44,384 nucleotides of DNA. Source: a virus. The stretch spans positions 1 to 44,384 of IMG/VR virus record IMGVR_UViG_3300020459_000018; one strand, 5' to 3'. How positions within the stretch are numbered: the first letter of the stretch is position 1; each line of letters opens with the position of its first letter. Made by a program: the position numbers and the translations under genes. Below the pieces are notes generated by a model. It had not been told where the DNA came from, ran no database searches, and saw nothing but the letters and a program-made list of their open reading frames with translations. Positions 1-6,930 of this stretch are shown here, piece by piece.

Positions 1-621
1 TCCTGTTCCTTCATTATGATACTTACCATTAGTTCTATCTCTGGTTCCCCAGTCCTTTGCTGGTTCCTTGATTGCTTCATTATCATAGAAGTATTTTTTA
101 TTCTTACTGAACAAGAAGATATACTCATGTGACTTAGTGCATCTATCTCTCACACTCTCAGGCATTGGATTAGGTTTATGCCATATAATATCCTGTCTTA
201 GATACCAACCATCTGCTCGCATTGCAAATGCAAACATCCAAGGAATACCAATAAGATCCTTCTCTTTTAATCCTTCAAGTTTGTTCCCTCTACGAGGACA
301 CATATCTGGTAAGTCTTGTTTAGTATTTGAGACTGTTTGTTTAACCAATCCTTGTCCTCTACCTGGCCTGTAGTTATAGTAACTATCCCCAATATTAACC
401 CAACAAGTTCCATCATCTGTGAGCACATTTTTTACCTCTTTGAATACGTTTACTAATTGTTTAATAAACTCCTCTGGAGTTTGTTCCTGTCCTATCTGTG
501 AATCTTCTCCACCATAGTCTCTTAGACCGTAGTATGGTGGAGATGTAACACACATCCTCGCTTTCTCATCAAATTGTTTAAGGGTGTTTCTACAATCACC
601 GAATAGAATTGTATCTCTCAT
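1..621 (-). CDS. DNA methyltransferase (N4/N6 class), 3'-truncated by window edge
   Basis: The frame is open from the ATG at 621 down to base 1 (207 codons) with no stop, so the C-terminal part lies outside the window. The protein begins MRDTILFGDCRNTLKQF and carries the catalytic motif TSPPYYGLRD with SPPY at residues 27-30, the hallmark of amino-methyltransferases that methylate adenine N6 or cytosine N4. SPPY near the N-terminus, before any FxGxG SAM-binding motif, fits the beta-class order; the SAM motif would be in the missing part. The later stretch GWYLRQDIIWHKPNPMP is also typical of this family. Its ATG overlaps the stop of the upstream nucleotidyltransferase (ATGA), so the two are probably translationally coupled. 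Likely role: modifying phage DNA against host restriction. The target site cannot be read from sequence. Confidence 0.88.
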   Translation of the reverse strand, partial: MRDTILFGDCRNTLKQFDEKARMCVTSPPYYGLRDYGGEDSQIGQEQTPEEFIKQLVNVFKEVKNVLTDDGTCWVNIGDSYYNYRPGRGQGLVKQTVSNTKQDLPDMCPRRGNKLEGLKEKDLIGIPWMFAFAMRADGWYLRQDIIWHKPNPMPESVRDRCTKSHEYIFLFSKNKKYFYDNEAIKEPAKDWGTRDRTNGKYHNEGTG

Positions 622-1046
622 GCTTTCCACCTCTCTAATATCCATGAACTACTATTCTTCTTATCCTCACCACCAACACCAAACTTAAACTCAACTCTCT
701 TATCATCTTTATATCTCTCATATTCAGGAGTATTCACACTACCTCTATCACCACCATTACAGAATAGTACATTATCATATACTTGTAAAGCAATGCTAAT
801 AGCATCACAGGCACTATCATCCTTATCAATGAACTCAATGGCAAGGTCTACACATTTAAGTTCTTTAATGATACTCATCCTTTCACCAACATCCATAAAA
901 GGTTTACCCTTCTTTCTGGTTAACCAATCGTCAGAGTTCACACCCACACATAATGAATGTCCAAACTCTCTTGCTGCTTTAAAGTAAGCAATATGACCAC
1001 TATGTAAGGGATCAAATCCACCTGTAACTAATGTAACTGTTGTCAT
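618..1046 (-). CDS. Cytidylyltransferase-like nucleotidyltransferase
   Basis: A 142-aa protein beginning MTTVTLVTGGFDPLHSGH. The GGFDPLHSGH segment (residues 9-18) contains the HxGH nucleotide-binding signature of the nucleotidyltransferase superfamily (glycerol-3-phosphate cytidylyltransferase, RfaE/HldE C-terminal domain, phosphopantetheine adenylyltransferase). A second element near the C-terminus, NSSSWILERW, matches the usual ISSTxI phosphate-binding position. The length equals a single minimal catalytic domain. These enzymes transfer CMP or AMP to a phosphorylated sugar or alcohol; the substrate here is unknown. It overlaps the helicase stop upstream and the methyltransferase start downstream, each by ATGA. 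Such genes are common in T4-like cyanophages; a role in sugar activation or nucleotide metabolism is inference. Confidence 0.82.
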   Translation of the reverse strand: MTTVTLVTGGFDPLHSGHIAYFKAAREFGHSLCVGVNSDDWLTRKKGKPFMDVGERMSIIKELKCVDLAIEFIDKDDSACDAISIALQVYDNVLFCNGGDRGSVNTPEYERYKDDKRVEFKFGVGGEDKKNSSSWILERWKA

Positions 1047-2221
1047 TTTGTAACCACCGATGTTGCTGCCTCACCTTTGTTGAAGATAGTATCAACAACT
1101 GCTTCTACTTTACGTGCAGTAGAGATACCGACCTTAGAATAAACTGGAACGCAAACTAAACCGTATGCCTTATCAGTTGCCCCCTTGCGGATCACTCTAC
1201 CGATTGTTTGACTAATACCAATGTAATCCATAGAACGCAAGAATAGAACTGCCTCAAGACCATTTACATTGATACCCTCAGATAGGATGCTGTGATGTAG
1301 AACTACAAACTTAGTATAATCATCCTTGCCCCATGTATTTAATACCTCAAAGAACTTGTCTCTCTTAACTTTCTTACCATTGATAACAGCACCAGTCTTA
1401 GCAGTAATATACATCCAATTATAACCACGTTCTCTCAACTGAACACAGAAGTCAGTTTGAGATACTAGGTTTGTAATCTGCTTAGTTGACTTAGCACAGA
1501 TAAGAACCTTGTCTTTCTCTAAGTTATCAATAGAATCAATCATCTGCTCACAATCTTTATCAGCAACCAACTCATGCTTGTCTAACAATCTTGATTCATA
1601 TACTTCTACTTTTGGTGGTAGAATGTAACCTTGCTCTACCAACTTAGGTGCTGGAACCTGACAGATTACATTACCGAATATATCACTATCATTCATACCT
1701 GCCTTAAATGGTGTAAGACTGTGCTTTGGTGTAGCAGTAAAGAAGTATGAACGATCAGCATCCATTGAGAAGTGTTCTACGGGACCAATGAAGTTTCTCT
1801 GAACACTGTTGTGTGCTTCATCAAAGTAAACTACATCAACTACAATATCACTCTCTTGTATTCTATGTAATGAATGGTATGTTGTAAAGATTAACTGATT
1901 AGACTCATAGCATAGGAAGTTATGGTATCTAATGTCATTAACTTTGGTTGAAGAGTAATGCTCTGTCTCACCACTGTGAACATGCATAACTCTAACATCG
2001 TTGAACTCTCCTGTTTCCAAGAACTCAGAACATAGTTGCTCTGCTAACAGGATGCGTGGAGCGACTACGACAATGGTTGCAACCTCTTGTGTACGGAATA
2101 CTGTTTTAGCATCCTCTATCATACACATGGTCTTACCACCGCCAGTAGGCACAATTACTTGACCCTTTGGATTGTTTGCCATTGCATCCAGAGCATCAAT
2201 TTGGTGTGGACGTAAAGGCAT
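1043..2221 (-). CDS. uvsW: SF2 DNA/RNA helicase, UvsW-like (short form)
   Basis: A 392-aa superfamily 2 helicase. Visible motifs in order: LRPHQIDAL at 3-11, Walker A PTGGGKT at 25-31, Walker B DEAH at 134-137, motif III TAT at 162-164, motif V around SEGINVNGLEA at 314-324, and motif VI QTIGRVIR at 338-345 with both arginines. This is a complete two-RecA-lobe engine of the ResIII/UvsW type. T4 UvsW is about 500 aa, so this one lacks the extra N-terminal domain. In T4, UvsW unwinds R-loops and branched DNA and helps switch replication from origin-driven to recombination-driven. It is the first gene of the cassette, behind the extended -10 element at 2243-2251. It could instead be a generic phage DEAD-like helicase; the neighbouring methyltransferase is not enough to call a restriction system. 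Confidence 0.85.
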   Translation of the reverse strand: MPLRPHQIDALDAMANNPKGQVIVPTGGGKTMCMIEDAKTVFRTQEVATIVVVAPRILLAEQLCSEFLETGEFNDVRVMHVHSGETEHYSSTKVNDIRYHNFLCYESNQLIFTTYHSLHRIQESDIVVDVVYFDEAHNSVQRNFIGPVEHFSMDADRSYFFTATPKHSLTPFKAGMNDSDIFGNVICQVPAPKLVEQGYILPPKVEVYESRLLDKHELVADKDCEQMIDSIDNLEKDKVLICAKSTKQITNLVSQTDFCVQLRERGYNWMYITAKTGAVINGKKVKRDKFFEVLNTWGKDDYTKFVVLHHSILSEGINVNGLEAVLFLRSMDYIGISQTIGRVIRKGATDKAYGLVCVPVYSKVGISTARKVEAVVDTIFNKGEAATSVVTK

Positions 2222-2242
2222 TAATGAATTTCAACTGAATAT

Positions 2243-2251
2243 ATTATAGCA
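2243..2251 (-). promoter_or_regulatory. Extended -10 promoter for the helicase cassette
   Basis: On the minus strand the sequence reads TGCTATAAT, a perfect sigma70 -10 hexamer with the TGn extension. No good -35 hexamer lies 17 bp upstream (TCATAC). It sits 22 bases before the helicase ATG and immediately after the U-tract of the terminator at 2253-2277. This is where an early or middle transcript for the helicase, nucleotidyltransferase and methyltransferase would start. Confidence 0.6.
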
Positions 2252-2252
2252 T

Positions 2253-2277
2253 AAAAAAGACCCCTGTATGAGGTCTT
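2253..2277 (-). terminator. Rho-independent terminator
   Basis: On the minus strand AAGACC (2277-2272) pairs with GGTCTT (2262-2257), with a loop of about nine bases, and the 3' arm runs into six T residues. It separates the late structural unit and the candidate small RNA upstream from the helicase promoter directly downstream. Confidence 0.75.
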
Positions 2278-2302
2278 GTGACACTTTCGCCACTGGTTGT
2301 CT
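2253..2302 (-). ncRNA. Candidate small RNA (~50 nt) with own promoter and terminator
   Basis: A sigma70-like promoter at 2309-2337 predicts a start near 2302. The RNA would begin AAGACAACCA, fold the hairpin GUGGC-GAAAGU-GUCAC (about 2280-2295; five pairs including one G-U) and end in the terminator hairpin and U-tract at 2253-2277. There is no open reading frame of note inside. The promoter-hairpin-terminator layout without a gene is what a small non-coding RNA gene looks like. Function is unknown. It might instead be only the 3' trailer of the protease transcript, the promoter match being chance in AT-rich DNA. Confidence 0.45.
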
Positions 2303-2308
2303 TAAAGA

Positions 2309-2337
2309 ATTATAATCTTTGCCTTAAACCACTACAA
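2309..2337 (-). promoter_or_regulatory. Sigma70-like promoter before the candidate small RNA
   Basis: The minus strand reads TTGTAG (2337-2332), a 17-bp spacer, then a perfect TATAAT (2314-2309). The -35 matches the consensus at three of six bases (TTG). The spacing is ideal. No coding sequence starts downstream before the terminator at 2253-2277. Confidence 0.5.
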
Positions 2338-2360
2338 ACATAGTTATAAGATTTCATATT

Positions 2361-4034
2361 TTAAGAAGTTTTTGTTACCAATGAAGAACTTCTAGGATAT
2401 TTAACTCCATTAATAGTAGGATTGCGATTATTCTGGGTAATAGATGGATAAGCAACCCCACTCTCAGGTCGTTTCTTTACATAGAATAACCATCTGTTAG
2501 GAGAATTAGCCAAACTCTCATAAGGGGATTGAACAGGATTTGATGCACCTGCATCTGCTACATTTGCTTTAGAATTTTCTACGAGATGTTGTAAAACATC
2601 TGCATTTCTTAAATTTGGTTCTTGCTCTGCTAAACATGCAATATAACCTGTAACCTGTGGACTTGCCATACTTGTTCCACTAATTGATGCAATTCTATAA
2701 TTACTATCTCTAGGATCAGTAGCATTAGGAGAATAAGGAGTTGCATAAGGATCTTGTGCTGTTCCCATAGCAGATATAATGTTAGAACCAGCAGACCATA
2801 CATCAGTTCTTTCATCAAAATTACTAAAACCTGACTTATATTCAGCAACTTTATTGCCCACAGATCCAACACATATTACACCAGTAGCAGCAGCAGGTGT
2901 TGATCCTCTTGTATGATATTTATTACCAGTAGTAGTAAAATAATTATTATAATCTTGTCCACTAGAAATATCCATTGGCCAATAAGAATTACCAGCAGCA
3001 CTTATAACCACAACACCATCTGCAATAGCATCTGCAACGTCAGCATCAACCGACGCTACTCTAACTGGTGTTCTATAAAGATAAACTCCATATAAACAAG
3101 GACATCCATTTGCCTCTAAAATTGCTTGTCTTTCAGAAGTTGATCCAGTTACAGAGGTAGTTGTTCCTCTATAAGTTACACTGTTAACATTACTAATATT
3201 ATAAGTACCTTGATTATATCCCCAACTATGATTTGTAATTGTAGGATTTCTTCTACCAGTTGCAGGGTTTATATCTTTATTTTTATGAAAATGTCTCAAA
3301 TAATCCCATAACATATTTGTCCACGTACTTACTCCATTACCACCACCAGCACTACTCGAAAATTCCATATTATAGATATTAGCATCTCTCGCCCATCCTT
3401 GTGTATTTCCAGCTACAGTTCCAGCAACATGAGTACCATGAGAACTTGTTCCAGCAGAATAATCATAAGTTGCATTACTACTATATCCTAATGCAGAACT
3501 ATATTGAAACCAATTAAAATTTACAAATCTACTTCCTCCTGTTCCATCTGCATTTACCGCAAATTCAGGATGATTTGGAGTAATATGCCTATCAACAATT
3601 ACAACATCAACATTCTTACCAGAACTCGTAGTCTTAATTGTTGCATTATGAGAAGATGTATTATCATTACCCCAATTTGCAACACTAGCACCATTTATAG
3701 TCCTAAAAAGACCCCAATTTTTATCTGTGGATGAAATTGAAGAACTACTTTTTTGGAAATCAGCAGTTTGATCCCAAAAAGGAACAGGTTCTATACCTAG
3801 TTTATGTGGTGGTTCTTCAACTGCCAATACCCTAGAATCTTTTGATAATTCTAGTGCTTCTGCCTCTGTCAGATCATAATGAGTATTCCTACTAATTGTT
3901 CTTCTACAACAACAATTACATGGTCGAGATGGAATATCTTCATTTTCAGCACTAGATCCTTCCATCTGTGTATAAAAATCATCGAGATCGTTATGATTTT
4001 TGAGAGTAACAATATACTCCTTAGTTGCTGCCAT
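2361..4034 (-). CDS. Subtilisin-like serine protease (S8 family)
   Basis: A 557-aa protein with a full S8 catalytic set: Asp148 in VVIVDRHI, His199 in SSHGTHVAGT, oxyanion Asn349 in SAAGN and the nucleophile Ser455 in GTSMASP. Residues 5-75 (EYIVTLKN through SRVLAVEE) resemble an I9-type inhibitory prodomain, suggesting synthesis as a zymogen. No signal peptide is visible, so it probably acts in the infected cell or on the virion. The prodomain region contains a cysteine cluster, CNCCCRR, at 39-45. The ATG follows directly on the stop of the 746-aa fibre (TAAATG), and it is the last gene of the adhesion block. Possible jobs, inferred from context: maturing tail fibres, or a virion-borne protease that digests host surface protein on adsorption. 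The family call is secure; the role is not. Confidence 0.93.
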   Translation of the reverse strand: MAATKEYIVTLKNHNDLDDFYTQMEGSSAENEDIPSRPCNCCCRRTISRNTHYDLTEAEALELSKDSRVLAVEEPPHKLGIEPVPFWDQTADFQKSSSSISSTDKNWGLFRTINGASVANWGNDNTSSHNATIKTTSSGKNVDVVIVDRHITPNHPEFAVNADGTGGSRFVNFNWFQYSSALGYSSNATYDYSAGTSSHGTHVAGTVAGNTQGWARDANIYNMEFSSSAGGGNGVSTWTNMLWDYLRHFHKNKDINPATGRRNPTITNHSWGYNQGTYNISNVNSVTYRGTTTSVTGSTSERQAILEANGCPCLYGVYLYRTPVRVASVDADVADAIADGVVVISAAGNSYWPMDISSGQDYNNYFTTTGNKYHTRGSTPAAATGVICVGSVGNKVAEYKSGFSNFDERTDVWSAGSNIISAMGTAQDPYATPYSPNATDPRDSNYRIASISGTSMASPQVTGYIACLAEQEPNLRNADVLQHLVENSKANVADAGASNPVQSPYESLANSPNRWLFYVKKRPESGVAYPSITQNNRNPTINGVKYPRSSSLVTKTS

Positions 4035-6275
4035 TTAACTCTCCAATTTAAGAACTGTTAATGTTACTGTAATTGCATTACTACCAGAAGATGATCGCTT
4101 ATTCTTAACTTTTGCATAAATTGTAGTTGATGGAGATCCATCATCATTCCATCCAATCACACCAGGAGACATTACAAATGTGCTTGCACCTGCTGTTGTT
4201 GTAAGAACTTCTGCAATTACACCTGAACCAGGAGTCGGATCTGTTCCTTCTGCTCTACCATCATCAGCAGTTCTCGTAGTATCATTTGTATATAAAACTA
4301 CCCATGCAGGGGCACTAATAGCAACCTTTAATAGTGCATATGATTTGAATCCTGTAATACTTAAATCAGCAGAAGCATCTTTTGCAATACTACCAGTAGT
4401 TCCTGCTTTTGTTGTTCTTGAATCATCAGTAACAACAGTTTGAGGTATCCATTTAGATGTTGAACTATCCCAACTTAATGCTTGATTATCTGTTGGTGAT
4501 CCTGCATTAACATCAGTTAAATCATTAAGTGCAGAAGCACCTCCACCACTAGAACCTGTCGAGATTCCAACCCATCCTATTGTAGAATTTGGATATACTT
4601 CTAATCTATCACTCGTTTCATTGTATATTAATGCACCATCTTGAACAGATGCAATAGCAGTTCTTTCAGTAGATGTGATACTTGGTGGTATTAAAAATCT
4701 ATTTGTAGTAACAATACCAGTTGCACCTGCATCAGCAAAGTCAGCTACTGATCTTGGGAGTGTAGTTCCAATACCAACTGCACTAATTATAGCTTGTGTA
4801 TTATATGCGTTGATTCCTTCAAAATAAGTAGCATCAGTTTTAATACCAATGTATCCAGAACTATCAGCAAAAACTGTTGATCCTTTAGTATTAATATAAA
4901 GACCTACATTAGAAGCTTCAGTATTAATTCCTAATCTACTTGTTACCTTTACATTAGTAAATGTAGAAAGACCAGACGCAGCATTAACATTTCCAACTAG
5001 ATTTGCAGTTAATTGTGAAATACTTAATGAAGTTGCTGATAATCCTTGAGTAGTAACATCTCCTGCAACTTCAACATCATTACCAAAATATGCTTTATTT
5101 GTTACTGTAGAAGTTCCTACTACTTGTAATGTAGTTGTTGGTTGAGTTCCTCCAATACTTAATTGACCTGCATTAGTTAAGGTCATTAAACGACTATAAT
5201 TTCCTCTTCTATGCCAATAGAAATTACCAGTAGTTATACCAGGAGTACCTGCTTCTAAGTAGAAATTAATATTACCAATACCATAATTAAGTATATCCAA
5301 AGAGTTTGCATCACTATATGGGAAACTACCAGATACTTTACCAAATCCTATTGCTCCATTATTACCAGTAGTAGAATTTGCTCTACCTAATGTAATAACT
5401 GCATTATTTGGATTAACTATTTGAATATCAGTTGCAGGATTTGTAGTTCCAATACCAACCGAACCAAAAGATCCAATACCACCTATAATATTACTAGCAG
5501 TATAAGATGCATCTTGAGACAATGCTAAGGCAACACTTGCAGTTGTTGCTGTTCCAGTTAAGTTACCAACAAAACTCGTAGCAGTTACAACACCAGTAAA
5601 TGTTGCACTCGTACCAGCAATTCCAGTAACACTTATATCAGGAGTTCCAGTTAAACCTTGAGAAGTGGTCGAGATTCCAGCAGTACTAGCATATCCAGCA
5701 GTTGTTGCTGCAGCAGCTACGAGAGCATAATTAACCTGACCTGTTAAATTACCAATTACATCACCACTAAAAGTAGTTGCAGTTATAATTCCACTAGTTC
5801 TAATATTACCTGATAAAGAATCTATTCCAACTCCATTACCACTAGCTGGATCATTACCAACTTGTAAGTCATAAACAGGATTTGTAGACCCTATACCAAT
5901 ATTAGATGATAATACATACTTACCATAAGTAGCATTAGAAAATGGAGATGTGGGTAAATTACTTAATGTAGATGCATCACCATAATAAGATATAGCAGTT
6001 ACAATACCAGCATTTAATATTGTTGTATTAGTAGTTGATGCAGCACCAGTTATATTTGTCGTTCCTATTCCAACATTCCCCATAAATGTTGAAATACCAG
6101 TTATTTTTACTCTCTCAGCAATAATACCATTGGATATTGATACATCACCTTTTATATCTAAGACATCTACAGGTGCGGTAGTACCTATACCAACTCGATC
6201 TCCAACAACAACTAAAACGCTGTCATCAACCTTAACGCCTTCACGAAAATTAAAACTCTTTCTGATATTCGCCAT
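4035..6275 (-). CDS. Tail fibre-like virion protein with GIGTT repeats
   Basis: A 746-aa structural protein beginning MANIRKSFNFREGVKVDD. It is rich in Gly, Thr, Ser, Ala and Val, nearly free of Cys, and carries several copies of the (V/N)GIGTT turn (for example GDRVGIGTT and MGNVGIGTT) spaced through the first 500 residues, a pattern typical of trimeric beta-structured fibres in marine myoviruses. The last 100 or so residues (from about GSIAKDASADLSITGF) look like a separate compact beta domain repeated in related phages. A late promoter ATAAATA lies 22 bases before the ATG. It is directly followed by the protease. No enzymatic motif or collar/S74 domain was seen. Exact position in the particle is unknown. 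Confidence 0.8.
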   Translation of the reverse strand: MANIRKSFNFREGVKVDDSVLVVVGDRVGIGTTAPVDVLDIKGDVSISNGIIAERVKITGISTFMGNVGIGTTNITGAASTTNTTILNAGIVTAISYYGDASTLSNLPTSPFSNATYGKYVLSSNIGIGSTNPVYDLQVGNDPASGNGVGIDSLSGNIRTSGIITATTFSGDVIGNLTGQVNYALVAAAATTAGYASTAGISTTSQGLTGTPDISVTGIAGTSATFTGVVTATSFVGNLTGTATTASVALALSQDASYTASNIIGGIGSFGSVGIGTTNPATDIQIVNPNNAVITLGRANSTTGNNGAIGFGKVSGSFPYSDANSLDILNYGIGNINFYLEAGTPGITTGNFYWHRRGNYSRLMTLTNAGQLSIGGTQPTTTLQVVGTSTVTNKAYFGNDVEVAGDVTTQGLSATSLSISQLTANLVGNVNAASGLSTFTNVKVTSRLGINTEASNVGLYINTKGSTVFADSSGYIGIKTDATYFEGINAYNTQAIISAVGIGTTLPRSVADFADAGATGIVTTNRFLIPPSITSTERTAIASVQDGALIYNETSDRLEVYPNSTIGWVGISTGSSGGGASALNDLTDVNAGSPTDNQALSWDSSTSKWIPQTVVTDDSRTTKAGTTGSIAKDASADLSITGFKSYALLKVAISAPAWVVLYTNDTTRTADDGRAEGTDPTPGSGVIAEVLTTTAGASTFVMSPGVIGWNDDGSPSTTIYAKVKNKRSSSGSNAITVTLTVLKLES

Positions 6276-6297
6276 CTTATATGGTTTATTTTTTAGT

Positions 6298-6305
6298 TAT
6301 TTATC
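6298..6305 (-). promoter_or_regulatory. Late promoter GATAAATA
   Basis: The minus strand reads GATAAATA, seven of eight matching T4 late TATAAATA, ending 22 bases before the ATG of the 746-aa fibre gene at 6275 in a short intergenic gap. Confidence 0.65.
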
Positions 6306-6311
6306 AATGTT

Positions 6312-6902
6312 TTAATAACCACCTTCATTACTCTGTTGCATCCATGCCCATGAGGTAGCAAGATACTTTGTACCTCCAAGTGGTGGATTTCCTCTGTGTG
6401 TATGAGTAAAGGAACAGGGAAATATTAATACATCTCCTGTCTCTGCTTTTTCTCTTCGGTGTTGATATAAAAATTCAGTCTCTCCACCATCAAATTCATC
6501 ATTCAAATATAATTGAAGAACAAGATGCCTTTGTCCATATTGTAATTGACTATTTTCAAAATGCCAATTATGAAATCCACCACCTTCTGAAATCTTTTTT
6601 ATCTTACAATCATATACTAAAAAATTACATCTTCCAAGAACACTAAAAGTTTCCAAATATTCATCTATACATGGTTTAAATTTTGGAATAATTGAAGAAG
6701 CTATCCTAGAACATGTAGGAGTATCTACATTGTATGATCCAGTAACATTTAAAGTCTCATGATCTTCTTTATCAAGACTACTTTTATTATAATTTAATAT
6801 ATTATGATTTTCAAAAAATTTAATATGTTCTATTATTTCTTCACAATCTTCTTTTGAAAATGCACCCTCATAACGTCGTATTAAATCAGATTCACTAGCC
6901 AT
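6312..6902 (-). CDS. 2OG-Fe(II) oxygenase, prolyl 4-hydroxylase type
   Basis: A 196-aa protein matching the double-stranded beta-helix oxygenases. The metal site reads WHFEN with His114 and Glu116, then the distal His169 in THTHRG; Lys179 in GGTKYLATSW stands at the 2-oxoglutarate-binding basic position. Between them FDGGETEFLY and GDVLIFP are typical of the phage prolyl-hydroxylase-like group. The usual facial triad is HxD, so the Glu here is a variant. Such enzymes hydroxylate proline or other residues using O2 and 2-oxoglutarate. Lying between two fibre genes and behind its own late promoter, it may modify a virion protein, but the substrate is inferred only from position. Confidence 0.87.
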   Translation of the reverse strand: MASESDLIRRYEGAFSKEDCEEIIEHIKFFENHNILNYNKSSLDKEDHETLNVTGSYNVDTPTCSRIASSIIPKFKPCIDEYLETFSVLGRCNFLVYDCKIKKISEGGGFHNWHFENSQLQYGQRHLVLQLYLNDEFDGGETEFLYQHRREKAETGDVLIFPCSFTHTHRGNPPLGGTKYLATSWAWMQQSNEGGY

Positions 6903-6922
6903 AGTATTATATCAACTAGTTT

Positions 6923-6930
6923 TATTTATT
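6923..6930 (-). promoter_or_regulatory. Late promoter AATAAATA
   Basis: The minus strand reads AATAAATA, ending 20 bases before the ATG of the oxygenase at 6902. It overlaps the stop codon of the upstream 990-aa gene (TAA at 6928-6926). Confidence 0.6.

Noticed and set aside
137-373. 78-codon plus-strand open frame
   Set aside because: It lies antisense to the methyltransferase, which has a clear SPPY motif in the minus frame, and its own product has no recognisable feature.
1-2221. Helicase plus methyltransferase as a Type III or defence-type restriction system
   Set aside because: The helicase has no visible nuclease domain and resembles UvsW, and an unrelated nucleotidyltransferase lies between the two genes.
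2278-2360. tRNA gene in the intergenic gap
   Set aside because: No cloverleaf, T-loop GTTCxA or acceptor stem; only the short hairpin and terminator are present.
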